Below are positions 1-7,990 of a DNA stretch of 64,000 nt, piece after piece. The position numbers and the translations under genes were made by a program. The stretch is from NCBI RefSeq assembly GCF_016907695.1, contig NZ_JAFBCK010000001.1, positions 7,490,001 to 7,554,000 of the forward strand, given 5' to 3'. A model generated the notes under the pieces. The model worked only from the letters and a program-made list of their open reading frames with translations. It did no database searches and was not told where the DNA came from. The DNA is from Actinokineospora baliensis (GTDB lineage Bacteria > Actinomycetota > Actinomycetes > Mycobacteriales > Pseudonocardiaceae). Within the stretch, counting starts at the first letter, position 1, and the number at the start of each line of letters is the position of its first letter.

Positions 1-547
1 TCGCGGGGATGCGGATCGACCCGCCACCGTCGGAGCCGGTCGCGGCACCAACGATGCCCGCAGCGATCGCGGCGGCGGACCCACCAGAAGAACCGCCCGG
101 GGTGTACGCCGGATGCCACGGGTTGCGGGTGGCGCCGCCGGTCTTGGACTCGGTGAACGGCCACAAGCACCGCTCCGGGGTGCGGGTGTGCCCCACGATC
201 ACCGCCCCGGCCGCGCGCAGGTTCGCCACGGCCGCACTGTCCTGTTCGGCCACCGGGAACTGCGGACGCCCACCCTGCGCGGTGAAGTCACCCACCACGT
301 CCAGGTCGTCCTTGACCGCGACGGGCACACCGAGCAGCGGCAGCCGCTCCCCGGCTTCAAGGCGGGTCTGCGCCGCCGCCGCGGCCTCCCTGGCGCAGTC
401 GGCGTAGACCGTGCGGAAGATGTTGAGCGTCCCGGCCAGGTGGTCCGCCCGCCGCAACACCAGCTCCAGCAACTCGGGCGCGGTGACCCAGCCGTCGCGC
501 AACGCCCGCGCCTGGGCGTCGGCACCGGCCCAGAGCAGTTCGTCCAT
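1..547 (-). CDS. Amidase signature family protein (C-terminus beyond window)
   Basis: Hydrolyses an amide bond; the substrate cannot be told. The reading frame runs off the window at its C-terminal side, leaving about 182 N-terminal residues. The amidase-signature core is visible: an invariant Lys in VAVKDDLDV, followed by the glycine/serine-rich segment TPGGSSGGSAAAIAAG that carries the cis-Ser and nucleophile Ser of the Ser-cisSer-Lys triad. The ATG at 547 is the natural start (MDELLWAGADAQARALRDG). It is followed by the minus-strand tspO frame beginning upstream, so both may share a transcript. The family (GatA-like, indoleacetamide or general amidases) is certain; the exact role is not. 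Confidence 0.85.
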   Translation of the reverse strand, partial: MDELLWAGADAQARALRDGWVTAPELLELVLRRADHLAGTLNIFRTVYADCAREAAAAAQTRLEAGERLPLLGVPVAVKDDLDVVGDFTAQGGRPQFPVAEQDSAAVANLRAAGAVIVGHTRTPERCLWPFTESKTGGATRNPWHPAYTPGGSSGGSAAAIAAGIVGAATGSDGGGSIRIPA

Positions 548-574
548 GAACGCACCCTAGCCGCAGATCGCGCC

Positions 575-1042
575 TCAGTTCAGTGCCGCGACACCCGCGT
601 TGAGCAGCGACGCGAACAGGATCCAGGCCAGGTACGGCACCAGCAGCCACGCCGCCACCCGGTGCGTCCGGCGAAACCGCACGATGGTGGCGACCACGGC
701 GACGTCGAGCAGCAGGATCACCGCGAACGCGGGCCACAGCCAGCGCAGCGCGAAGAAGGCGGGCGTCCAGGCCAGGTTCAGCGCCAGCTGCACCCCCCAG
801 ATGCCCAGGGCCGACCGGTCGCCGCGCCGCCAGACAAGCCACGCGGCGACCGCGATCAGCCCGTAGAGCACCGTCCACACCGGACCGAACAGCCAGTTCG
901 GCGGGGTGAACCAGGGTTTGTCGGCACTGGCGTACCAGCCGCGGACGTTGTCCAGCGTGGCCAGCGACCCCAGCGCGGCGACCCCGTAGCTGAGCACGCC
1001 GAAGCCGAGGAGCGCGAGCCAGTCCTTCGAACGGGTGACCAT
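575..1042 (-). CDS. tspO: TspO/MBR family membrane protein
   Basis: A small integral membrane protein of the translocator protein / tryptophan-rich sensory protein family, which binds porphyrins and other tetrapyrroles. The 155 residues form about five hydrophobic helices and contain the family pattern of aromatic residues (WYASADKPWFTPPNWLFGPVW), followed by LNLAWTPAFF and PYLAWILFA. The start at 1042 (MVTRSKDW) is preferred over an in-frame upstream ATG at 1075 because it places helix 1 near the N-terminus as usual in the family. It lies 27 bp upstream of the amidase start, so they may be co-transcribed. Family membership is clear; ligand and physiological role are inferred only. Confidence 0.9.
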   Translation of the reverse strand: MVTRSKDWLALLGFGVLSYGVAALGSLATLDNVRGWYASADKPWFTPPNWLFGPVWTVLYGLIAVAAWLVWRRGDRSALGIWGVQLALNLAWTPAFFALRWLWPAFAVILLLDVAVVATIVRFRRTHRVAAWLLVPYLAWILFASLLNAGVAALN

Positions 1043-1105
1043 GGACCTAGTCCACCGCAGCAGGCACGACCCCACAACTCGAAACTCAGCCTGCTGAACA
1101 ATCGG

Positions 1106-1190
1106 CCTAGCCGAAGAAGACCTCGGCTGCGCCCACTGAAGACCTCCCGCTGCGGGGGCGACGTGTCCCTAGCCGAAGAAGACCTCGGCT
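1106..1190. repeat. 23-bp direct repeat: copied 3' end of the phosphofructokinase gene
   Basis: Positions 1106-1128 and 1168-1190 are identical 23-mers (core ccgaagaagacctcgg). The second is the real 3' end of the phosphofructokinase gene, including its stop codon; the first is a displaced copy 62 bp beyond the stop. A weaker partial match (gaagacctcccgctgcggg) lies between them around 1139-1157, as if the gene end had been copied more than once. No mobile element is visible. Confidence 0.8.
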
Positions 1191-2194
1191 TCGGAGTACC
1201 GCTCCAGCGGCACCGTCTTGAGCTCCGCCGTGGCCTCGGCCAGCTTGACCCGGACGATGTCGGTGCCCTTGAGCGCCACCATCACCCCGAAGTCGCCGTC
1301 GGCCACCGCGTCCACCGCGTGCAGGCCGAACCGGGTCGCCAGCACCCGGTCGTAGGCCGTGGGGGTGCCGCCGCGCTGGGTGTGGCCGAGCACGACCGCG
1401 CGCGACTCCTTGCCGGTCTTGGCCGCGATCTCCTCGGCCAGCCAGGTGCCGATCCCGCCGAGGCGGACGTGCCCGAAGGCGTCCTTCTCCCCGGTCAGCA
1501 GCACCTCGTTGCCGCCCTCGGGCAGCGCGCCCTCGGCGACCACGATGATCGGGGCGTACTGCCGCTCGAAGCGGCGCTCCACCCACTCGATCACCTTCGC
1601 CACGCTGAACTCGCGCTCGGGCACCAGGATCACGTTCGCGCCGCCCGCCAGGCCGGAGTGCAGCGCGATCCAGCCCGCGTGCCTGCCCATGACCTCGACG
1701 ACCAGCGCCCGGTGGTGCGACTCTGCGGTGGTGCGCAGCCGGTCGATGGCCTCGGTCGCGATGTGCACCGCGGTGTCGAAGCCGAAGGTGTAGTCGGTGG
1801 CGCCGAGGTCGTTGTCGATGGTCTTGGGCACGCCGACCACGCCGACGCCGTCGTCGGTCAGCCGCTTCGCCACGCCGAGGGTGTCCTCGCCGCCGATGGC
1901 GATCAGCGCGTCGACGCCGTGCTCGGCCAGGACCGCCTTGATCCGGTCGACGCCGCCGTCCACCTTGTACGGGTTGGTGCGCGACGAGCCGAGGATGGTG
2001 CCGCCGCGGGTGAGGATGTCCTCGACGTCGTCGAGGCCGATCGGCTTCAGGTCGCCCTCGAGCGGGCCCTTCCAGCCGTTGCGGAACCCGACGACGTCCC
2101 AGCCGTGGCCCTCGATCCCCTTGCGCACGACCGCCCGGATGACCGCGTTGAGACCGGGGCAGTCGCCGCCCCCGGTGAGTACGCCGACCCGCAT
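1169..2194 (-). CDS. pfp: 6-phosphofructokinase, predicted pyrophosphate-dependent
   Basis: Phosphorylates fructose 6-phosphate at C1 in glycolysis (or the reverse). The 341-residue length and motifs GGGDCPGLNAVIR (8-20), GGED (101-104), PKTIDND (123-129) and MGRHAGW place it in the group III phosphofructokinases of actinobacteria. Residue 104 is Asp and residue 124 is Lys. In this family ATP users carry Gly104, while Asp104 with Lys124 marks pyrophosphate users such as the Amycolatopsis methanolica enzyme; I therefore infer pyrophosphate as phosphoryl donor. The ATG at 2194 gives MRVGVLTGGGD, the canonical N-terminus. It is the only glycolytic gene here. The 3' end is duplicated downstream (see the repeat at 1106). 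The family is certain; donor specificity is a strong inference. Confidence 0.93.
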   Translation of the reverse strand: MRVGVLTGGGDCPGLNAVIRAVVRKGIEGHGWDVVGFRNGWKGPLEGDLKPIGLDDVEDILTRGGTILGSSRTNPYKVDGGVDRIKAVLAEHGVDALIAIGGEDTLGVAKRLTDDGVGVVGVPKTIDNDLGATDYTFGFDTAVHIATEAIDRLRTTAESHHRALVVEVMGRHAGWIALHSGLAGGANVILVPEREFSVAKVIEWVERRFERQYAPIIVVAEGALPEGGNEVLLTGEKDAFGHVRLGGIGTWLAEEIAAKTGKESRAVVLGHTQRGGTPTAYDRVLATRFGLHAVDAVADGDFGVMVALKGTDIVRVKLAEATAELKTVPLERYSEAEVFFG

Positions 2195-2292
2195 GACTAC
2201 CGACCTTCCCCGCGCGCGCCCGTGATGACCACCACGGCTGACGGGTCAAGCCTGCCGGCAACTGAATCGGTATAGCAAGGTCGCGACGGCGG

Positions 2293-2796
2293 TTACTGGC
2301 CGTTGCGCATCCGCCACCGCTCGTCGATCACCCGCCACCGGACGAGGTTGTGCCTGGCATCGGCGAGCGCGTCGTGCGCGTCGTCGGGGGGCGGCGGCAG
2401 GGTCGGCTTGCCGACGTCCTCCCAGCGCTGGCGCAGCTCGCGGGTGAACCTGGGGATCGACCGGGGCAGCGCGGGCATGGCGCCCCACAGCTGGCCGATC
2501 GCGACGTGGTCGTAGGCGCCGAACCAGGCCCACAGCTCGATCTTGTCCTTGGCCCGCGGCGGGGTGAGGAACTCCAGCAGCCTGCGGCGCAGCTCCGCGC
2601 GGTCGCACCAGGACTTGTCGGCGGGCGGCGGGAGCTTGTCGAGCACGTTGGCCCGCACCCACGGGCCCGCCTTGTCCGGGTCGAACTCGGTGGACACCGC
2701 GTAGAACTCGCGGCCGTCCTCGTCGACGACACCGATCGACACCAGGTCGATGGTCGTTCCGTCCTCGATGAACTCGGTGTCGTAGAAGTAACGCAC
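2293..2796 (-). CDS. 3'-5' exoribonuclease, Rv2179c-type (RNase T / DEDD-like)
   Basis: The 167-residue protein begins MRYFYDTEFIEDG, the same start as the M. tuberculosis Rv2179c exoribonuclease, a dimeric DEDD-family enzyme that trims 3' overhangs of RNA. Visible catalytic elements are Asp6 and Glu8 (DTEF), the middle acidic residue in WFGAYDHVAIGQLWG and the last pair in DAHDALADAR (His and Asp of the DEDDh type). Length matches the family. It is transcribed alone, with the plus-strand lipoprotein gene diverging 43 bp upstream. A housekeeping RNA-processing role is inferred from the family. Confidence 0.93.
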   Translation of the reverse strand: MRYFYDTEFIEDGTTIDLVSIGVVDEDGREFYAVSTEFDPDKAGPWVRANVLDKLPPPADKSWCDRAELRRRLLEFLTPPRAKDKIELWAWFGAYDHVAIGQLWGAMPALPRSIPRFTRELRQRWEDVGKPTLPPPPDDAHDALADARHNLVRWRVIDERWRMRNGQ

Positions 2797-2839
2797 CGAC
2801 CAAGCCTAGGTCACCGGGGTTCGGTGGATACTGATCGAC

Positions 2840-3940
2840 ATGCGCACACGGGCACTGGTGACCGTGCTGGTCGCCACACTTGTCGCGGCCGGTTGCGCCG
2901 GATCGGACGGTCCGGCGCCGCTCGCGCTGACCAAGGTGGACCTGCCGGGGGCGCCGGTGACGCTGACGCCGTCGGGCACCGGTCTGCTGATCGGCCTGCA
3001 CCGCGACGGCCAACCGGTGGTGCCCGCGCTGGTGCGCCGGGACGAGTCCGGGGCCGTCACCGAGATCCCGACGACGACCGCGACCCCCTACGGCAAGCTC
3101 GCCCGCTGGACCCAGATCGCGGTCGAGGGCGACCGGCTGTTCGCCGTCGGCGGCGAGCGCGGCGGCGCCCACGGCAACGTCCGCTGGAGCGTCTGGGACG
3201 GCGGGTCCGGCGGGCTCACCGAGAAGCGCCAGGCGTTCAGCACCTTCGGCGGCTACGGCGCGGGCGACCTGGTCGGCGTCGTGACCACCCCGGCTGGCCC
3301 GGTCGTGCTCGGCGGCTGGGACAACCCCAACGGCGGCTTCGACGTCGCCACCTGGCTCCCCTCGGGTGACGACTGGATCAGGCAGCCGTCCGCGGGCACC
3401 GCCCTGGAAGCCTCCCGCGACGCGCTCCCCTTCCCCATCGCCGCCACCGCCCTGGCCGACGGCATCCTCATAGTCGGCTGGCAATTCGCCGACGGCAGGG
3501 AACAGCCCGTCACCTGGCGCTCGAAGTCCGGCAACACCGGCTGGACCAAGATCCCCCTGCCCACCCCGCCCACCGCCCGCGGCGCCGCGATGTCGGTCTC
3601 CTGCACAGGCACGGACTGCGTGGCCGCTGGCCGCCTGGACGGATCCCTGGCCCTCTGGCGCCTCACCGCCGACACCTGGACCCAACTCCCGGACGTCCCC
3701 ACCTTCCCGGTGTCCGACACAGACGTCCTACCCGCACCCGTGCTGGCGGCTGACGGCTCCGTGATCCAACTCATCGGCACCCCGGACGGCCTCAAAGCCC
3801 TCCGCCGCACCGCGACCACCTGGACCACCCACCCCACCACCACCCCCGGCAAACCCACAGCGGCCACCACCGTGGGCACCACCCTCTACACAGTGGTCGA
3901 CGACGCCCTGTGGACCCTGGACCTGACCAAACTGCACTGA
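2840..3940 (+). CDS. Secreted lipoprotein, function unknown
   Basis: A 366-residue protein with a lipoprotein signal peptide: MRTRALVTVLVATLVAAGC, with lipobox LVAAGC and lipidated Cys at residue 19. The mature part is rich in repeated Trp/Gly-containing strands (VRWSVWDGGSG, VVLGGWDN, ILIVGWQFADG, WTTHPTTT) suggestive of a beta-propeller or similar all-beta fold, but no named family is recognised. A GATACT hexamer lies 4-10 nt before the ATG, so the message may be leaderless. Its TGA stop directly abuts the displaced copy of the next gene's 3' end at 3941. The last third is built of long runs of acc/ccc codons, as is common in such genomes. Confidence 0.85.
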   Translation: MRTRALVTVLVATLVAAGCAGSDGPAPLALTKVDLPGAPVTLTPSGTGLLIGLHRDGQPVVPALVRRDESGAVTEIPTTTATPYGKLARWTQIAVEGDRLFAVGGERGGAHGNVRWSVWDGGSGGLTEKRQAFSTFGGYGAGDLVGVVTTPAGPVVLGGWDNPNGGFDVATWLPSGDDWIRQPSAGTALEASRDALPFPIAATALADGILIVGWQFADGREQPVTWRSKSGNTGWTKIPLPTPPTARGAAMSVSCTGTDCVAAGRLDGSLALWRLTADTWTQLPDVPTFPVSDTDVLPAPVLAADGSVIQLIGTPDGLKALRRTATTWTTHPTTTPGKPTAATTVGTTLYTVVDDALWTLDLTKLH

Positions 3941-4593
3941 TCAGACCCGGGTGACGCTCGCCGTGTAAAGCAGTCGCACGCCACCAAGATCGCTCCGCCC
4001 CGCGGCGGCCGCGTGGCAGCACCGAGAGCGAGGCACCGCCCGCCGCGATCACCGCGTGGGGGTCGCCCGGATCCGAGCGGGGCAGGCCCCGTGATCCAGA
4101 CCATCGACCACCCCGTGTTCGGCGCGCGGTTCGCCTCGCTGCTGCCCGCCCGCACCGGCGTCGCCGTCGGCCTGGCGGTCACCGTGTCGGGCATCGTCGC
4201 CCGCATCGGCGACCTGGTCCAGATCGGCCCGGCCGAGCAGCCGGTGCTGGCCGAGGTCGTCGCGCTCGACCACGAGCGCGTGGTGCCCGCCGCCCGGCCC
4301 GCTCCCCCGCCGATCCACACCCGTGCGGGCAGGCCGCGCCCACCAGACCCGGGCCACGCCTGCCGGGGGAGGCACTCGCCGAGGTGATCAAACAATCCGC
4401 GCGTGACACCCCCAAGCACCCGCGCGGACACCGATCGCCAAGATCGCCCCGCCTCGTGGCCCAGCGAGGCGATCAACCCACGCCTCGACGTGCCACCTCC
4501 CGCCACCAGCACCGCGAGTTCACCAGGCTCCGCCGTCGAACCCGCGCCCCCGTCGTGCCACCCCCGCCCGGCCGCTCCGATCAGCCCCTGTCC
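3941..4593. other. 653-bp inserted segment bounded by a copied gene 3' end
   Basis: This gap starts with a 38-bp copy (3941-3978, three mismatches) of the 3' end of the minus-strand gene at 4594. The copy begins exactly at the stop of the preceding lipoprotein gene, so the ancestral junction was probably tga|tca with the two genes end to end. The inserted stretch carries a relic resembling the N-terminus of FliI (4091-4387). Short related blocks (aagatcgctccgcc near 3988, aagatcgccccgcc near 4440) hint at further decayed copies. No transposase, tRNA or inverted repeat is seen. Confidence 0.6.
4091..4387 (+). pseudogene. Relic resembling the N-terminal domain of flagellar ATPase FliI
   Basis: A 98-codon frame from GTG 4091. 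Residues about 15-50 read RTGVAVGLAVTVSGIVARIGDL then VQIGPAEQPVLAEVVALDHERV. This resembles the N-terminal beta-barrel of FliI/YscN ATPases (RVTRVVGLxVEVxGIxAxVGDL...PVLAEVVGFDxxRxxLMP). The homology stops before the expected MPL motif; the rest is low-complexity PAARPAPPPIHTRAG with no Walker A domain. It is therefore a truncated remnant, not a functional gene. Zoospore flagella occur in some Pseudonocardiaceae (Actinokineospora), which makes the source plausible. Recognition is from sequence pattern only and could be a chance likeness. Confidence 0.35.
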
Positions 4594-5817
4594 TCAGACC
4601 CGGGTGACGCTCGCTGTGTAGAGCAGTCGCTCGGTGGTCAGGAGGTTCTCGTCGTCGCCGATGAGGCCGAAGACGCCTACCAGCTCGCGCAGCAGTACCA
4701 CCCGCTCGGTCACCGACAGGTCCGAGGCGCGGGTGATCTCGGCGAGGACGGTGTGGGCGGTGGCGCCCGCGATGTCGGGGAGGCCGCCTTCGGCCAGGAG
4801 GCGGGCTTGGCGGACGTGGGTGCGGTGTTCGCCGAGGCGGGTGCGGGTGACCAGGACGTCGTGGGCGTCGGCGGCGCTGGTGGCCAGGATGCGGCGCTCG
4901 GGGACGTGGTCGGCGGGCAGGAGGCGGTGCACGTGGGGGCCGCGGTCGTGGGTGAGCAGGTGGAACCAGTCGCCGAGGTTTCCGGCGGTGAGGGCGAACA
5001 TGCGGCCCAGGTGGTCGCCCAGGCGCAGACGACCCGCCCAGTCGGTGTCGGCTGGCAGGTCGAAGGCGGGGAAGGTGGTGTCGAGCACGCCGGTCGTGGC
5101 GCGCGGCAGCAGGTTCCACGCGGCCAGGGCCGGGATGACCCGCTCGCCCACCACCCGGCCGTAGACCAGCACGACCGGGAACCCGCTGAGCGCGCCGCGG
5201 ATGGCCCACACGTCGGTGTCGAAGTCGCGCAGCGGGCGGTGGACGAGCCTGGGTAACAGCGCCAGGTCGTCGTTCCACGGGCTGGCGGTCCAGGCGCGGC
5301 GCAGTGCGACGGCGAACCCGGTGGAGCCGGGGTTGGTGTCCTCGGGTTGGAACGGGGCGATCAGCAGCGCGGGCCGCCTGCCGCCGTCGGTGTGCTCGGC
5401 GACCTGTTCGCGCGCCCGCGCCGCCAGTGGGCTGCCGGGCCGTTCCAGCGCGGTGAGGTGGGTGTGCACGACGGTGGTGACCGTGCCGCGGTCCCAGCCC
5501 TCGACCCGCCCGGTGGCGCCGAGGAGTTCGCCGCCGACCTCCACCGCCGGGTCGACCCAGTCCAGCGACACCGCCGCCCTGGTCAGTTCGGCCAGCCGGG
5601 ACCTGCCGCGCCGCCGCGCGGTCGAGGTGCGCGACCGGGCGGCCACCCCGAGCAACTTGTCGGTCTGGCGGACCACCCCGACCAGCCCGGCGACCCTGGC
5701 CAACTTGCCCGACTCCACCCAGTCTTCGACCGACACCCGCACCCCACCCGCATTCGCCGCTGACCCGGGTAGTTCGCGCTGGTGGCCCAGGTGTTCCCGC
5801 CCGGAGCCCGCATTCAC
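4594..5817 (-). CDS. Hypothetical 407-aa cytoplasmic protein
   Basis: No family is recognised. The protein has no signal peptide or membrane segment. A mid-part with alternating hydrophobic strands (PALLIAPFQPEDTNPGSTGF, FPVVLVYGRVVGERVIPAL) is followed by a long His/Arg-rich helical C-terminal half. The first 25 residues are Gly/Ser/His-rich, so an internal GTG at 5742 or 5736 (VRVSVEDWVESGKLARV) may be the true start. It stands alone between convergent and co-directional neighbours. Its 3' end is copied at 3941. Position between the exoribonuclease and plsC does not suggest a job. Confidence 0.7.
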   Translation of the reverse strand: MNAGSGREHLGHQRELPGSAANAGGVRVSVEDWVESGKLARVAGLVGVVRQTDKLLGVAARSRTSTARRRGRSRLAELTRAAVSLDWVDPAVEVGGELLGATGRVEGWDRGTVTTVVHTHLTALERPGSPLAARAREQVAEHTDGGRRPALLIAPFQPEDTNPGSTGFAVALRRAWTASPWNDDLALLPRLVHRPLRDFDTDVWAIRGALSGFPVVLVYGRVVGERVIPALAAWNLLPRATTGVLDTTFPAFDLPADTDWAGRLRLGDHLGRMFALTAGNLGDWFHLLTHDRGPHVHRLLPADHVPERRILATSAADAHDVLVTRTRLGEHRTHVRQARLLAEGGLPDIAGATAHTVLAEITRASDLSVTERVVLLRELVGVFGLIGDDENLLTTERLLYTASVTRV

Positions 5818-5875
5818 CCGATGAGCCCAAACAGTGGAGGGGGGCTCACTTTCCGCCGGTGTGGTTCCCGGGTGT

Positions 5876-6601
5876 TCAGCCCGCCTCGCGCAGCCGGGGT
5901 TCGCGGTTCGGGGTGGGGACCGCGACCGCCTGCTGCTCCTTGGCCTTCGCAGCGTAGACGTCCACGTACTCCTGGTCCGACAGTTCCATCAGGGAATACA
6001 TGATCTCGTCGGTGATCGACCGCTCGACGAACCGGTCGCCGTGCAGCCCGGCGTAGCGGCTGAAGTCCAGCGGCGGACCGATCTTGATCCGGATCGGGTA
6101 CGGCTTCCACAGCTTGGACCCGATCGGGTTGGCCTTGTCTGTGCCGATCATGATCACCGGGAGCACCGGGACGCCCGCTTCCAACGCGATCCTGGCGACC
6201 CCGGTCTTGCCCTTGTAGAGGCGGCCGTCGGGGGACCGGGTGCCCTCGGGGTAGATGCCGACCAGGTGGCCCTCGCGCAGCAACCGGATCACGGTGTCGA
6301 GCGCGGCCTGCGCGGCGCTGCCCCCGGAGCGGTCGATCGGGATCTGCCCGACGCCGGTGAAGAACCACCGCTTGAGCCTGCCCTTGAGGCCGGGCGCGGT
6401 GAAGTACTCCATCTTGGCCGGGAAGGTCACCCGCCTGGGCACCACCAGCGGCAGGAAGAACGAGTCCGACACGGCGAGGTGGTTGCTGGCCAGCAGGGCG
6501 CCGCCGGTGGCGGGGACGTGTTCGAGGCCCTCGACCCGGGGCCGGAAGAACAGGTGCAGGACCGGGCCGAGCAAGACCCGTTTCATCAGCCAGTACAGCA
6601 C
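5876..6601 (-). CDS. plsC: 1-acyl-sn-glycerol-3-phosphate acyltransferase
   Basis: Transfers an acyl chain to lysophosphatidic acid in phospholipid synthesis at the inner membrane face. The 241-residue product has the PlsC motif I as NHLAVSD (the NHx4D motif, with Asp in VSDSF), motif III as YPEGTRSPDG, and the terminal PVLPVIMIGT block. GTG 6601 is chosen because it gives the usual VLYWLMKRVLLGP beginning and has GGGAG about 10 nt upstream; ATG 6586 is the alternative. From memory it corresponds to Rv2182c in the syntenic mycobacterial region. It diverges from the hydrolase at 6779. Confidence 0.92.
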   Translation of the reverse strand: MLYWLMKRVLLGPVLHLFFRPRVEGLEHVPATGGALLASNHLAVSDSFFLPLVVPRRVTFPAKMEYFTAPGLKGRLKRWFFTGVGQIPIDRSGGSAAQAALDTVIRLLREGHLVGIYPEGTRSPDGRLYKGKTGVARIALEAGVPVLPVIMIGTDKANPIGSKLWKPYPIRIKIGPPLDFSRYAGLHGDRFVERSITDEIMYSLMELSDQEYVDVYAAKAKEQQAVAVPTPNREPRLREAG

Positions 6602-6778
6602 GCGACCAGCGCTCCCGTCTCCCCGTTGTCCACCGCCGAGCCTACGAACGCCGCGGCGGCGCGCACAACGGCCCCGCGGTGCGGATTTCGCCCGCCCCGG
6701 TAGGGGCGCGCACGGCCCGGTTCGTGCGACGATGACCCTTGTCCCAGGCTCACCGGTGATCATCATAGGAGGGGCGCG

Positions 6779-7534
6779 GTGGTCGACCACGGCCTGCGCT
6801 TCGCACACGACGGCTCCACCGAGGTCGGCGTGCTGCTCAGCCACGGCTTCACCGGCTCCCCGGTCAGCATGCGCCCGTGGGCCGACCGGCTGGTCGAGGA
6901 GGGGTTCAGCGTGCGGTTGCCGCTGCTGCCCGGGCACGGGACGACCTGGCAGGAGATGAACCGCACCACCTGGCAGCAGTGGTACGGGGAACTGGAGTCG
7001 GCCTTCACCGAGTTGACCGAGCGCTGCTCCACGGTGTTCGCGTTCGGCCTGTCGATGGGCGGGGCGCTGTGCCTGCGGCTGGCCGAGGAGCACGGCGACC
7101 GGGTCGCGGGCCTGGTGCTGGTGAACCCGTCCGTGCTGACCGTGCGCCGCGCGGCCAAACTGGTCCCGCTGCTGTCGCGGGTGCTGCCCTCGGTCGCGCC
7201 GATCAGCGACGACATCGCCAAACCCGGGGTGAGTGAGGACGCCTACCGCCGGACACCGTTGCGCGCGCTCGCGAGTCTGGCCAAGCTGTGGGAGACGGTG
7301 CGCCGGGACCTGCCCAGGGTCGACCAGCCGGTGCTGCTGCTGCGCTCCGCGGTCGACCACGTCGTCGAGCCGCAGAACGCCGCCGCGGTGCTGGCCGGGA
7401 TCTCCAGCCGCGACGTCGCCGAGGTGGTCCTGGACAACAGCTACCACGTCGCCACGCTCGACCACGACGCGCCGGTCATCTTCGACCGCAGCGTCGAGTT
7501 CGTCCGGCGGGTGCGTGCCGAGCGCGGAAGGTGA
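6779..7534 (+). CDS. Alpha/beta hydrolase, carboxylesterase/monoacylglycerol-lipase type
   Basis: A 251-residue serine hydrolase of the Est30/monoacylglycerol lipase group. The oxyanion segment is LLSHGFTGSP (19-28) and the nucleophile elbow is GLSMGG with Ser92. The acid is the Asp in RSAVDHVV, and the His is in DNSYHVATLD near the C-terminus. The GTG start at 6779 sits behind a clear aggagg at 6769. It diverges from plsC, and the two may both act on acylglycerols or membrane lipids. The following gene begins 6 bp after the stop, so they form a two-gene operon. Confidence 0.9.
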   Translation: MVDHGLRFAHDGSTEVGVLLSHGFTGSPVSMRPWADRLVEEGFSVRLPLLPGHGTTWQEMNRTTWQQWYGELESAFTELTERCSTVFAFGLSMGGALCLRLAEEHGDRVAGLVLVNPSVLTVRRAAKLVPLLSRVLPSVAPISDDIAKPGVSEDAYRRTPLRALASLAKLWETVRRDLPRVDQPVLLLRSAVDHVVEPQNAAAVLAGISSRDVAEVVLDNSYHVATLDHDAPVIFDRSVEFVRRVRAERGR

Positions 7535-7540
7535 TCGGCC

Positions 7541-7990
7541 GTGAAGAGCCGCCCCGGTGACGGTCCAGAGGACGTGGACGCCGCCTTCGCCCAGATCGTC
7601 GCCGACCTGGAGCGCGAGGGCGTCGGCCGCGACCTGCCGAAGATCGACGAGGACACCCCCGCCGCCGAAGAGCCCGACCACACCCCCCGCCCCGCCTCCA
7701 CCTGGCGAGCCCACGAAACCGAAGTCGACTGGTCCGGCGACAACGCCGACGAGCACTACGAGCCCCCGGAGCCGCCACCCCTGCCCCGGCTGCGCCCGCT
7801 GACGGTCGTGGCGATTGGCCTGCTGGTGGCGGGGGTGCTGCTGCTGACTCTGGCCAGCATCCTGAACCTCGACGCCCGCGTCACGACCCCCATAGCCCTC
7901 ACCGGCCTCGCGACGGGAATCGCGCTGCTGCTGTTGAGGGCCCGCAAAACCCCACCACCGCTAGACGACGACAACGGAGCACAGGTCTAA
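7541..7990 (+). CDS. Small membrane protein with acidic N-terminus (DUF308-like)
   Basis: A 149-residue protein. Residues 1-83 are acidic and Pro-rich and probably cytoplasmic. Two transmembrane helices follow (LTVVAIGLLVAGVLLLTLASI and ITLTG-type segment TPIALTGLATGIALLLL), then a short Arg/Pro tail. Such proteins are common downstream of the preceding hydrolase in actinobacteria and lack a known role. GTG 7541 lies 6 bp after the hydrolase stop, so they are co-transcribed. The last 60 bp of this gene recur three times in degraded form in the downstream gap. Confidence 0.8.
   Translation: MKSRPGDGPEDVDAAFAQIVADLEREGVGRDLPKIDEDTPAAEEPDHTPRPASTWRAHETEVDWSGDNADEHYEPPEPPPLPRLRPLTVVAIGLLVAGVLLLTLASILNLDARVTTPIALTGLATGIALLLLRARKTPPPLDDDNGAQV

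Noticed and set aside
113-2275. 720-codon open plus-strand frame across the first 2 kb
   Set aside because: It is antisense to the amidase, tspO and phosphofructokinase genes and has low-complexity composition; no start signal or family.
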